Positions 1-8,028 of a stretch of 20,153 nucleotides of DNA are shown one piece after another (within the stretch, counting starts at the first letter, position 1; every line of letters begins with the position of its first letter). Position numbers and translations under genes: made by a program. The notes under the pieces were generated by a model. The model made no database searches, was not told the origin of the DNA, and saw nothing but the letters and a program-made list of their open reading frames with translations. The stretch comes from Verrucomicrobiota bacterium. Its GTDB lineage: Bacteria; Verrucomicrobiota; Verrucomicrobiia; Opitutales; Seribacteraceae. The DNA is taken from NCBI GenBank assembly GCA_014382645.1, contig JACNJI010000114.1, forward strand, positions 1 through 20,153, in the 5' to 3' direction.

Positions 1-348
1 GGGATGTTTTGGCCCCAGTTTCTTCACAAAGATCGCCTTTGCCTTGATCAGAAAAGCCTTTGCCTTCGGCTTGTCGCCTTTCTTGGCATAGACCTTTCCC
101 AGACTTCGGCAAGCGCTTGCGACTTCGAGATTCCTGGCCCCGAGCTTCTTCAGCATGATTGTCAAGGACTCTTGGTGGCGCCGGATTGCCTTGTCGTATT
201 CGCCATTCAGTTCATGGGCAGAGGCAAGGTTGGCATAGGTGTAGGCAACATTTAGATGTTCCGATCCGAGAGCCTTTATTTCGATTGCGAGGGATAGTCG
301 TTCGGGACGCCTTGTTTCGGATAGCCCAAACCTGTCCAACGGTAGGTC
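1..348 (-). pseudogene. Remnant of a second TPR protein, in frame behind the upstream TPR gene
   Basis: Read on the minus strand, this stretch is open to the window edge in the same frame as the neighbouring TPR lipoprotein, starting directly after that gene's TGA (349-351). After about 16 unrelated codons it encodes clear TPR sequence: AIEIKALGSEH, then AYTYANLASAHELNGEYDKA, then SLGKVYAKKGDKPKAKAFL, then FVKKLGPKHP at the edge. The last part closely matches the C-terminal end of the neighbour (GKVYAKRKNKEKALEHLLKA, then WFKKRGPEDP). No ATG lies near the expected start, and no signal peptide or lipobox is visible. I infer a truncated tandem paralogue whose 5' half was lost, probably by recombination between repeats. 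A TTG start near 339 or stop-codon readthrough cannot be excluded. The true end is outside the window. Confidence 0.6.
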
Positions 349-1791
349 TCACTTCAAGCTGTCGATAATGGCTTGGGCGTTCTTGACGTAGGGGTCTTCC
401 GGCCCCCGTTTCTTGAACCAGATTCCCTTGGCCTTCAGCAAGTGTTCCAACGCCTTCTCCTTGTTTTTCCTCTTCGCGTATACCTTGCCGACGTTGTAGT
501 GGCTGGATGCGAGATCGGGATCATCTGAGTCGAGTGTATCCAGCTCGATCGCGAGGCACTTTTCATAGTACCCGACTGCCTTGTCCTGAACGCCTTTTTT
601 TTCGTAGGCGGAACCTAGGTTGTTGTAGGTGATGGCGACGTCGGGATGTTTCGGCCCGAGAGTTTTCAGTTCGATTGCCAAGCACTTTTCGTAGTATTTC
701 ACGGCTTTCTCGTAGTCGCCTTTGCGGGAGTAGGCGCCACCGCCGTTGTTGTAGGTCGTGGCGACTGCCGGGTGCTCGGGTCCAACCGTCTTCAGCCAGA
801 TCGCCAAGGCTTTTCCGTGGTTTGCGATGGCCTTGTCGTACTCGGTGCTGTTGTCGTAGGCTGAGCCGAGGTTGTTGTAACTGGTGGCGACGTCGGGATG
901 CTCGACGCCTAGGGCTTTCAGCCTAATAGCCAAGGCTTTTTCGTGGCAGGTGATGGCCTTGGCGTGATCCTCGTTGTTGTCATGGGCCAAGCCAAGGTTG
1001 TTGTAGCACGTTGCGACGTCGGGATGCTCGGAGCCGAATTTCTCCAACCAGATCTCCAGAGCCGCATCGTAGTTGGCTATTGCCCTGCCGAACGCTCCCT
1101 TTCCGGCATAGGCCGCGCCCGTGCCGTGGTAGGCGGCTGCGATACGGGGATGGTCGGACCCGAGTGACTCCAACCATATCCTGACGGCCCGTTCGTGATA
1201 GGCGATGGCGGTGTCGTACTCTCCCTGTTCCAAGCAGACGGAGCCGATATTGTGATAGCTCAAGGCGACTTCGTTATGCTCGGAACCGAGGGCCTTCACT
1301 CCAATCTCCAGGGCCTTTTCGTGGTTTGCGATGGCCTTGTCGTATTCGCCTTTTCGGCTGTTGGCGGAGCCGAGCTTGCCGTAGGCGAAGATCCTGTCCT
1401 CATCGGACAGGGCATGGGCCAGCACATCCTCGGCGTACTTGATCGCCTTGTCGTTCTCCTTTAAAGCATCTGAAATCTTGCAGAAACCCTTGAGGAAGAA
1501 AACGAGCATCGCCTCGTCTTTGTCGGCGCGGTTGTTGAATGCGCCGTAGGCTTCAGTTATCTTATCGTTCGCCCGTACGTACTTCCCCTCATCGAGAAGG
1601 GCATTCGCCTCGTCGGCCATCTTCTCGATTTCCTCGTCGGAAAACTTTTCGGCAGCTATACCTGCCTCGGTTGCCTCACCAACCCGTTTTCTATCCTTCG
1701 CTTCGTTCCCCTTTCTATCAGAGGACTCGTGCTCACCTCCACACCCCGCCAACATCAGGGCGACGCCAAGGGAGGCAAGCGACTTCTTCAT
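349..1791 (-). CDS. TPR-repeat lipoprotein (kinesin-light-chain-type repeats)
   Basis: The protein has 480 residues. It starts with a lipoprotein signal peptide (hydrophobic residues 5-16) and the lipobox LAGC with Cys17, so it is probably anchored in the envelope. Residues 20-60 are charged and low in complexity. From about residue 105 to the end it consists of tetratricopeptide repeats of about 42 residues, of the kinesin-light-chain type. Each has a signature such as EHPDVATSYNNLGSAY followed by EYDKAIANHEKALAI. At least seven such units are visible, and the best-conserved ones are near-identical at the DNA level, giving a roughly 126-bp periodicity. TPR arrays bind proteins, but no catalytic domain is present and the partner is unknown. 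The ATG is supported by the signal peptide. The C-terminal unit is duplicated in the remnant that follows it. Confidence 0.85.
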   Translation of the reverse strand: MKKSLASLGVALMLAGCGGEHESSDRKGNEAKDRKRVGEATEAGIAAEKFSDEEIEKMADEANALLDEGKYVRANDKITEAYGAFNNRADKDEAMLVFFLKGFCKISDALKENDKAIKYAEDVLAHALSDEDRIFAYGKLGSANSRKGEYDKAIANHEKALEIGVKALGSEHNEVALSYHNIGSVCLEQGEYDTAIAYHERAVRIWLESLGSDHPRIAAAYHGTGAAYAGKGAFGRAIANYDAALEIWLEKFGSEHPDVATCYNNLGLAHDNNEDHAKAITCHEKALAIRLKALGVEHPDVATSYNNLGSAYDNSTEYDKAIANHGKALAIWLKTVGPEHPAVATTYNNGGGAYSRKGDYEKAVKYYEKCLAIELKTLGPKHPDVAITYNNLGSAYEKKGVQDKAVGYYEKCLAIELDTLDSDDPDLASSHYNVGKVYAKRKNKEKALEHLLKAKGIWFKKRGPEDPYVKNAQAIIDSLK

Positions 1792-1995
1792 CCATCCAAC
1801 CTATCTTCCTCTCTCCATCGGTCAAGCCTAGGGGGAGCAGGCATCACTTCCGCGGGGTCGCTCACGATTTTGTGGTATTCGCCTCAAGGTCTCGCGATCA
1901 CATTTTTCGTTAGCAGTGCACTCGTCGACATCACTGTTTTACCTAACGAGAGGTTTCCAGTTTGTCTGCGGAGGCTGCAGCAACAGAATGAACAC

Positions 1996-2505
1996 ATGAA
2001 CAAAATACCATTCTCGTTATTTCCCTCCCTAGTCTTTTTCTTGTTTCACTTTAGCCTAGCTGCGGACGAGCCAAGACCGGAAAAGAGCAAGGTACGCCTC
2101 CAGTTGGACGCCATGCGGGGCAAGCCCGCTCCAAAGCTTGATTTGAAGGGGGGATCAATTCGAAACCGTTTTCGCGGGAAGACCTCATGGGGCAGATCGT
2201 GGTTCTCGATTTCTGGGTGACTGGGTGCGGACCTTGCATCCGTTCCGTACCTCATACCAATGAGATGATGGTGAAATACGCCGCCAAGGGTTTTGTCTTC
2301 ATCGGAGTGTGCGCAAAAAGCGGTTCCGCAAAAATGGCCGCCAACAGTCAAGGAGCACGGCATCAAGTATCCCGTGGCCGTTGGCGTTGGCGCCGGCTTT
2401 CATGCCAATAGTTTTCCCGACTATTACCTAATCGACCGATCCGGGGTGCTGCGTTGGGCGGACATCGCCAACTCCGATGTAGAAAAGGCAAAGAAGAAAC
2501 AATAA
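1996..2505 (+). pseudogene. TlpA/ResA-like thioredoxin-fold protein, broken by two frameshifts
   Basis: Three reading frames in succession give one coherent protein of about 170 residues. The first, from ATG 1996, has a signal peptide (MNKIPFSLFPSLVFFLFHFS, cleavage after a following Ala) and PAPKLDLKG. The second frame then gives REDLMGQIVVLDFWVTGCGPC with the redox CxxC at 2226-2237, and KYAAKGFVFIGVCAK. The third gives VKEHGIKYPVAVGVG and SFPDYYLIDRSGVLRWADI, ending at TAA 2503-2505. The first shift fits loss of one G in the G run at 2148-2153. The second fits one extra base near 2342, restoring the original frame. Members of this family are exported thiol-disulfide oxidoreductases. The usual Trp before CGPC is Gly here. 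It is either a recent pseudogene or two sequencing errors. Confidence 0.75.
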
Positions 2506-2514
2506 GACCTGGGA

Positions 2515-2880
2515 ATAATGGCCTCTCCTTTGGCCTCCTCGAGCAAAATGAAGCCCAACGCTATCATCGCGAAGGCGATGATGGGCGGTATTGCGTTGAC
2601 GACGATCAGGATGCAGAGGGCATTTATTTCTCGTCTTTCAGGAAGAAGCCGGCGAAGGCAGCCAAGGCATTTGCGTACATGCCGATTCGGATAGAGTAGG
2701 GAACTAGCATGACGTACTTGTCCGCAAGTTCCGTGTCGCCGAACTCGAACAGGAATGCTACGATTGCTATCCCGTAGGCACCGAAAGAAAGCAAGAGCAG
2801 TCAACAGGAAGCCAGAGTTGCCCGCAGTTCTTACAGTTTTGGGAAATTGCCCATGGTCTCGACATTTGTATACGCGTCCC
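2515..2880 (-). pseudogene. Decayed small membrane protein (frameshifted)
   Basis: The minus strand encodes several strongly hydrophobic stretches split between frames. One frame, around 2770-2835, gives NSGFLLTALAF. A second, between about 2634 and 2800, gives FGAYGIAIVAFLFEFGDTEL and then PYSIRIGMYANALAAFAGFF, ending in LKDEK and a TAA near 2630. Past that stop, the first frame resumes with NALCILIVVNAIPPIIAFAM and IALGFILLEEAKGEA. Joined, these read as a protein with about four membrane segments, which is why I treat the region as one broken gene rather than as the 155-codon open frame that crosses it. Two small shifts, near 2797 and 2630, are needed. The 5' end is not definable and no family was recognised. 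It lies tail-to-tail with the broken TlpA-like gene. Confidence 0.45.
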
Positions 2881-2922
2881 GAACCTATCAATCATATTGT
2901 TCGGGAATTGCCTGAACGCAAA

Positions 2923-5667
2923 TTAGCAGAGAGCTTTGAGGGCGATTTGGTTCTCTCGGAGTTTGGCTTGATTTTCTGCGAGTTGTCGGCGGGCTCCCTC
3001 GATCACTTTGGGGGGAGCCTTGGCGGTGAAGCTTTCGTTGCTTAGGCGTGCCTCGGTAGAGGCGACGACTTTGCAGAGGTTGGCGATTTCCTTGTCGAGG
3101 CGGGCCCGTTCGGCGTCGAGGTCGATGCCGGATGCGAGGTCTAAAAAAACGGTTCCGAGCGGAGTAACGACGGAGGGCTGCCCGGTGGGTGCCTTGACGG
3201 TACGCTCGAAGGATGCTGCGCCTACGAAAAGGAGTAGCTTTTCCTTATGCCTTTCCAGAGTGTCGGACTTTGCGTCGTCGGCAAGGTAATGGAGGGCGAC
3301 TTCCCTGTTGGTGGCTAGACCACGTTCGGCCTTGAGGGCCCGGAGAGCAGTTACGACTTCGCGGAGGGCCGCAATTTCCGCACCTGCTTCTTCATCTAGG
3401 GTGATGCCTCGCGTGGAAAGGGCTTCGCGGATTGCGGCACCTTCTCCCGGGTCGACGTACTGTATGGAGGAACTGTGTAGGGAGTAGCCTAGGCGCTGCC
3501 AAAGTTCCTCGGTGATGAAAGGTGTGGCGGGATGGAGAAGCAGCAGGGTCTGGCGTAGGCAGAGATCTTGCACGGCGAGGCAGGTCTCGCGTAGGGAATC
3601 GTCGCGTAGCTTGGCTTTGGAGACTTCGACGTACCAATCGCAGAAGTCGTGCCAGAAGAACCGATAAATGCCGTGCAGGACTGCGTTGAACTCGTAGGCT
3701 TGGTGCTCCCGTTCAACTTGGTCGAGTGTTTCGACGAGTCGGGCGAGGATGGCGTGGTCTTCGGCATCCAACTTGTCTGGTTCGAGTCGGGCGAGAATGG
3801 CGTCGATAGACGAGTTCTCACGGGCTTCGCCGGACATCCTGCGAAATCGTGAGACGTTCCAGAGTTTGTTGCAGAAATTGCGGCCTTGCTCGATGCTTTC
3901 CTCGGAGAAGCGTATGTCTTGTCCCTTTGGAGCGATGCTCATTATGCCGTGGCGGAGACCATCGGCCCCGAATTTGGCGATGAGATCGAGGGGGTCGGGG
4001 GAGTTGCCCAAGGATTTTGACATCTTGCGACCACGGGAGTCTCGAATGATGCCCGTGAAATAGACGTCGCGAAAGGGAATGCGCCGCTTGATCTCCTCGT
4101 CGGATAGAATTTCTTCCTTGTCCGTAGGTTCGCCCATGAACTCGAGGCCCGCCATGATCATGCGGGCGACCCAGAAGAAGATGATGTCGGGCCCCGTGAC
4201 GAGGGCTGAGGTGGGGTAGAAGGAGGCTAAGTCCTGCTCTGCCATTGCTTTCTCATCGGGCCACCCCATGGTGGCGAATGGCCAAAGCCAGGAGGAGGCC
4301 CAAGTGTCGAGAACGTCTTCGTCCTGTTCCCAGTTTTCCGGATCCTCGGGACCGTTTAGAGAGACGTGCCAGTTGGCGGGATCGGATCGATCTTCGCCCA
4401 TCTTGTACCATACGGGAATGCGATGTCCCCACCAGAGTTGGCGAGATATGCACCAGTCCTTGATGTTGTCCAGCCAGTGCAGGTAGGTTTTTTCCCAGCG
4501 TTCGGGGAAATAGCGTATGAAACCTTCCTTAACGGCCCTTTTGGCTTCCTCGACGCGAGGATATTTCAGAAACCATTGCTCGGATAGGCGCGGTTCAATG
4601 GGAACGTCGGCTCGTTCGGAAAAGCCCACGTTGTTCGAGTGAGCCTCCTCGTCAACGAGACTGCCGTTTTCTTTCAACCTCTCGACGGTGGCTTTTCGCG
4701 CGGCAAAGCGATCCATGCCCGCGAAGTCGGGACCTGCGTGTTCGTTTAAGGTTCCGTCGGGATTGAGAATCTCGATAATCGGCAGGTCATGCCGTTGGCC
4801 AATTTCAAAGTCCAGTTGATCATGGGCGGGTGTGATCTTGAGCATACCGGTGCCGAAGTCCTTTTCCACGGCTTCGTCGGCGATGATGGGTATGGGAGTT
4901 TCTTGCAGGGGGCGAATGACGTGCTTGCCCTTGAGCCTCGGCCAACGTTCATCATCCGGGTGTATGGCTACGGCGACGTCGCCCATGATGGTTTCGGGGC
5001 GAGTGGTGGATACGTCGAGGTAGACGCCCGGCGTTTCCATAATTTGATAGCGAACCTTGTAGAGGATGCTATCCTGCGGTTTCATGACGACCTCCTCGTC
5101 GGAAAGGGCGGTGAGGCTGGCCGGACACCAGTTCACCATACGTTTGCCCCGATATACGTAACCCCGCTCGAACAATTTAACGAAACCGCTAAGCACAGCC
5201 TGGGAATAGTCATCGTCCAAAGTGTGAACATTCCGTTCCCAATCGCACGAACAGCCAAGTTTACGGAGTTGCCTGAGGATGATCCCGCCATGCTTATCGC
5301 GCCATTCGACGGCTCGTTCGATAAATTTCTCCCGACCTAGATCTCGACGGCTCAACCCTTCTTCCCTTAGAGCCTTTTCCACCTTCGTTTGGGTGGCGAT
5401 GCCTGCGTGGTCCGTGCCCGGTAACCACATTACGGCGGCTCCCTTTTGGCGTGCTCTTCGGGATAGAATGTCCTGAATGGTATTGTTCAGTACATGGCCC
5501 ATGGTCAAAACTCCCGTTACGTTCGGTGGAGGAATGACGATGGAATAGGTCGATTGTCCTGCCGAGGGTTTACCCGCAAAACAACCGTCTTCCTCCCAAC
5601 GGGAATACCAGCGGTCTTCGACTTCGCTTGGGGCGTATGCTTTAGGGATTTCGAGTTCGTTGCTCAT
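2923..5667 (-). CDS. valS: Valine--tRNA ligase
   Basis: A class I aminoacyl-tRNA synthetase of 914 residues that charges tRNA-Val with valine, close to the usual bacterial length. The N-terminal Rossmann part carries PPPNVTGVLTMGHVL (residues 46-60), which contains the HIGH-type motif as GHVL. The CP1 editing domain follows, with TTRPETIMGD (221-230) and GMLKITPAHDQLDFEIG (274-290), which removes misloaded threonine. The synthetase signature DTWASSW is at 454-460 and the KMSKS loop (GRKMSKSLGNS) at 546-556. The C-terminal 70 residues are charged and helical, the typical ValRS coiled-coil arm that contacts tRNA. The start (ATG 5665-5667) gives the expected N-terminus. It lies 25 nt behind the rhomboid gene on the same strand and is probably co-transcribed with it. 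Confidence 0.98.
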   Translation of the reverse strand: MSNELEIPKAYAPSEVEDRWYSRWEEDGCFAGKPSAGQSTYSIVIPPPNVTGVLTMGHVLNNTIQDILSRRARQKGAAVMWLPGTDHAGIATQTKVEKALREEGLSRRDLGREKFIERAVEWRDKHGGIILRQLRKLGCSCDWERNVHTLDDDYSQAVLSGFVKLFERGYVYRGKRMVNWCPASLTALSDEEVVMKPQDSILYKVRYQIMETPGVYLDVSTTRPETIMGDVAVAIHPDDERWPRLKGKHVIRPLQETPIPIIADEAVEKDFGTGMLKITPAHDQLDFEIGQRHDLPIIEILNPDGTLNEHAGPDFAGMDRFAARKATVERLKENGSLVDEEAHSNNVGFSERADVPIEPRLSEQWFLKYPRVEEAKRAVKEGFIRYFPERWEKTYLHWLDNIKDWCISRQLWWGHRIPVWYKMGEDRSDPANWHVSLNGPEDPENWEQDEDVLDTWASSWLWPFATMGWPDEKAMAEQDLASFYPTSALVTGPDIIFFWVARMIMAGLEFMGEPTDKEEILSDEEIKRRIPFRDVYFTGIIRDSRGRKMSKSLGNSPDPLDLIAKFGADGLRHGIMSIAPKGQDIRFSEESIEQGRNFCNKLWNVSRFRRMSGEARENSSIDAILARLEPDKLDAEDHAILARLVETLDQVEREHQAYEFNAVLHGIYRFFWHDFCDWYVEVSKAKLRDDSLRETCLAVQDLCLRQTLLLLHPATPFITEELWQRLGYSLHSSSIQYVDPGEGAAIREALSTRGITLDEEAGAEIAALREVVTALRALKAERGLATNREVALHYLADDAKSDTLERHKEKLLLFVGAASFERTVKAPTGQPSVVTPLGTVFLDLASGIDLDAERARLDKEIANLCKVVASTEARLSNESFTAKAPPKVIEGARRQLAENQAKLRENQIALKALC

Positions 5668-5692
5668 GCTTTTTCGGTAAAACCGTTTTAGG

Positions 5693-6433
5693 TTAGCGAA
5701 TTCGTCGAGCTTGGCGAGAAAAAGCGCGTGTGCGACCTGCTTGAAAAAACTTCACCTGCTTTTTTTTGAAAAAAGGAGTCAGTAAGATTCCGGCGGCAAA
5801 TCCTCCCAAGTGAGCCGCTACCGCTACGCCACCTCCCTCGCTCATTGAGGTAGGGAAGGCGAGGATTTGCTCGATTATCCAAATCCCCAGTACCAAATAG
5901 GCTGGAACTAGTACCGTGCCGATGAAGATGATGAACCAGTAAAAGACTCGAACGTTCGCTCGCGGGTAGAGCAAAAGATAGCCGGCGATAACTCCGGAGA
6001 TCGCTCCCGAAGCACCGACCATGGGTACGTTCGACGAGGGATCGACCAGCCCTTGGGAGACCGCTGCGAGCAGACCACAGGTAAGGTAAAAGAGGGAAAA
6101 GCGAACCTTCCCCATGGCGTCTTCCACATTGTCGCCGTAGAGGTAGAGAAACAACATGTTTCCCAAAATGTGGGCGATGCCTCCATGACTAAACATTGAG
6201 GTGAAAACGGTTGCCCATTCCCATAATACATCTCCGGACTCCTCGAAGCTAAGTTGCCCGAAGAAAGTTACCGGAAGGAAGGCGAAATTAGAGAAATAGG
6301 TAGCCTGCTCGGATGGAGGCAAGGAAAACTGCCATGCGAAGAATACCCATAAATTGGCGGCGATTATTACCCAAGTCAAGTAGGGGAAACTCTTTGCTTG
6401 ATTATCGTCTTTGTAGGGGAAAATTACAAACAT
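5693..6433 (-). CDS. Rhomboid-family intramembrane serine protease
   Basis: A polytopic membrane protein of 246 residues when started at ATG 6431-6433. A GTG start 51 nt further upstream is possible, but it adds a non-hydrophobic tail and is less likely, because the family usually begins with a short segment before the first helix, as MFVIFPYKDDNQ does here. Rhomboid hallmarks are present: the HGGIAHILGNM motif at about 83-93 (His83, His88, Asn92), the nucleophile in GASGAISG (Ser142), and the catalytic His208 in AAHLGGFAAG. These enzymes cleave membrane helices within the bilayer. The C-terminus is basic (KKKQVKFF, then RQARRIR) and probably cytoplasmic. The gene precedes valS by 25 nt. Its natural substrate cannot be inferred from the context. 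Confidence 0.93.
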   Translation of the reverse strand: MFVIFPYKDDNQAKSFPYLTWVIIAANLWVFFAWQFSLPPSEQATYFSNFAFLPVTFFGQLSFEESGDVLWEWATVFTSMFSHGGIAHILGNMLFLYLYGDNVEDAMGKVRFSLFYLTCGLLAAVSQGLVDPSSNVPMVGASGAISGVIAGYLLLYPRANVRVFYWFIIFIGTVLVPAYLVLGIWIIEQILAFPTSMSEGGGVAVAAHLGGFAAGILLTPFFKKKQVKFFQAGRTRAFSRQARRIR

Positions 6434-6542
6434 GGCTGACCGTTGTCCTAACGATATAGACTGAGAGGTAAAGCCCAACGACACTTGAACCCTCGTTTTT
6501 TTGCTTGTTGCTCGCTCTCGATTATTTATTGCTGGAAGGCAA

Positions 6543-6779
6543 ATGGATGATTCGTTCGATAGATTGGCGGTCTTTCAAACCGATGAAGGCATAACTTTGG
6601 CTTTTGGCGAGCGAACCTATTTCATCGGCGTCGACGAACCCTTTTACAACATAGCCCAAAAAGCCTTGGCCCAAGAGGATTACGTACCCTTTTACGTGGA
6701 GATGGCCAAGCGGGAGGGATTGGGCGAAGAGCTTCGCGACGCGTTGCTCCGGGAAGTGACGCGTCTTGAGCGAGAATGA
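6543..6779 (+). CDS. Small conserved-looking protein of unknown function
   Basis: A soluble acidic protein of 78 residues starting MDDSFDRLAVFQTDEG. An upstream TTG in frame would add 14 residues, but ATG 6543 has a GGAAGG ribosome-binding site at 6534-6539, so it is preferred. The N-terminal half looks like beta strands (ITLAFGERTYFIGV). The C-terminal half looks helical and charged (KREGLGEELRDALLREVTRL). No signal peptide, membrane segment or known motif was seen, and I do not recognise the family. It diverges from the rhomboid gene across about 110 nt and runs into the end of the toroid protein gene, with only 3 nt between the two stop codons. Coding status rests on the ribosome-binding site, protein-like composition and the snug fit between neighbours. 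Confidence 0.7.
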   Translation: MDDSFDRLAVFQTDEGITLAFGERTYFIGVDEPFYNIAQKALAQEDYVPFYVEMAKREGLGEELRDALLREVTRLERE

Positions 6780-6782
6780 GAA

Positions 6783-8000
6783 TTAGCCTTCTCCCATTGC
6801 CGCTTGGTTTAGGGCGATCAAGGCCAAGGCTGAGCATAGGATCGGGTCGTCTTCCTTCATGAGGCGACCTTGAGGGTTGAGGAATGAACCGTCTTCGTTT
6901 TGCCTCTCTGCGAGGAATGTCCGTAGGTTCTTGCGCCAGTCCTCGGCTATGGCGAGTTGGTAGAATACCTGAGCTCTTGCGGCGCAGTGATAGTAAATCA
7001 TGGATTCTGCCCATGGTTCGGAATGCTCGGCAGGGATGCCCGAGGGCAGATCCCAACCTGAATGCCGTTCTAGCCAACGAACAGCGTCAAGTACACGATC
7101 GTCGGTTTGGTGAATGCCAGTCGCGAGTAAAGCGAGGATGCCGTCGCAAGTCGCCGTGGCGTAACTGCGGTAGTAAGGTCTCCCGGTAAGAGGATTCTTG
7201 GCGATGCGTCCCTTGTTGGCGTAGCTCACGTTCGGAGAAGAGAAAAAGCCGCCGTCGTAGGGTGGGGGAATGAATCCGGAAGTCATGAGACTCTTTGTGG
7301 GTATTAGTGGTGAACGGATTTCCTTGGGACTCTTTTGAACTAGAGAAAGAAAGCACAGGGCTCGTGACTTAATTTCTGCATCGACCTTGTTAGCTTCGTC
7401 CAAAGCCGCCAGAACGCGCCGGGTGTGGGAGAGGTCAACGAAACTGGAGAGAGTGGGGCGCTGGTTGATCCCGAAGCCCCAACCGCCGTAGGCAGGAGAA
7501 TCGGGACTGAATCCCGCCGCCTCTGCAAATTGTTGAAGCACGAGGTAGCGAGCCAAAGCATCGATGCGTGTTTTGTCGTCTTCTTGACCGTATCGGAGAA
7601 AGCAACGCAGGGCGTAGGAGGTGGCATAGTTCGGGTAATCGAGGATATGGGGATCGGCCCGACCGTGAATGCTGTTCTTATTCCCCATCCGCCTGAGAAA
7701 GTTCATTGACTTTTCGACAGCGCCCTCGGGTGGGGGCGCCATGTCGTTCCGAACTTCGGATAGGACGAAAAGGATGAATGGCGTGAGTGATTGCCCCGAC
7801 TTCAATAGACCGTAGGTTTCGCTTCGCCAACTGCCGTCCGGTGACTGTTTGCTCCATAAGTAATCGGTTACCCTGATCAGCGACTCCTTCACCTTCGGTG
7901 GTGGAGAGGCGTCCCGCTCGGCGAAACTTGCGAACGGGACGCACAATCCTCCCAACACTCCAAGAGACCATTTCAAAAAGAAGATTTTAGATGGTTTCAT
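6783..8000 (-). CDS. Exported prenyltransferase/squalene-cyclase-repeat protein (downstream member of the pair)
   Basis: A protein of 405 residues with a Sec signal peptide (basic MKPSK, hydrophobic residues 11-26, likely cleavage after SFA at about 27). The rest follows the alpha/alpha-toroid pattern of squalene cyclases and prenyltransferase beta subunits. Repeat-type motifs are KQSPDGSW (51-58), AYGGWGFG (170-177), YDGGFF (248-253) and QNEDGSF (367-373), each next to a helix such as YATSYALRCFLRYG. The DxDD motif of squalene-hopene cyclases was not seen, so terpene cyclisation should not be assumed. Its place downstream of a second exported toroid protein, 28 nt away on the same strand, suggests one transcript and a joint role in the periplasm or outside. 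Proteins of this kind are common in Planctomycetota and Verrucomicrobiota, mostly without known function. Confidence 0.85.
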   Translation of the reverse strand: MKPSKIFFLKWSLGVLGGLCVPFASFAERDASPPPKVKESLIRVTDYLWSKQSPDGSWRSETYGLLKSGQSLTPFILFVLSEVRNDMAPPPEGAVEKSMNFLRRMGNKNSIHGRADPHILDYPNYATSYALRCFLRYGQEDDKTRIDALARYLVLQQFAEAAGFSPDSPAYGGWGFGINQRPTLSSFVDLSHTRRVLAALDEANKVDAEIKSRALCFLSLVQKSPKEIRSPLIPTKSLMTSGFIPPPYDGGFFSSPNVSYANKGRIAKNPLTGRPYYRSYATATCDGILALLATGIHQTDDRVLDAVRWLERHSGWDLPSGIPAEHSEPWAESMIYYHCAARAQVFYQLAIAEDWRKNLRTFLAERQNEDGSFLNPQGRLMKEDDPILCSALALIALNQAAMGEG

Positions 8001-8028
8001 GGATTTCTGTTTGGTCGAAGGTAAGTTT

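Noticed and set aside
470..1380. A regular repeat array that might be a CRISPR
   Set aside because: The period is about 126 bp, with no spacer pattern, and the units encode TPR helices in one frame.
1729..1995. Upstream extension of the TlpA-like reading frame to 1729
   Set aside because: It would overlap the start of the TPR gene and bury the signal peptide; ATG 1996 begins directly with a signal sequence.
2424..2891. A 155-codon open frame on the minus strand as one intact gene
   Set aside because: Only parts of it look protein-like, its 3' end runs through the TlpA-like gene, and the middle is better explained by another frame, so a frameshifted membrane gene is preferred.
2882..2922. 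Imperfect hairpin after valS as a terminator
   Set aside because: The stem has a mismatch and no T run follows on the minus strand, so it was not listed.
4789..5340. A 183-codon open frame on the plus strand
   Set aside because: It lies fully antisense to valS, whose protein is unmistakable, and shows no motif of its own.
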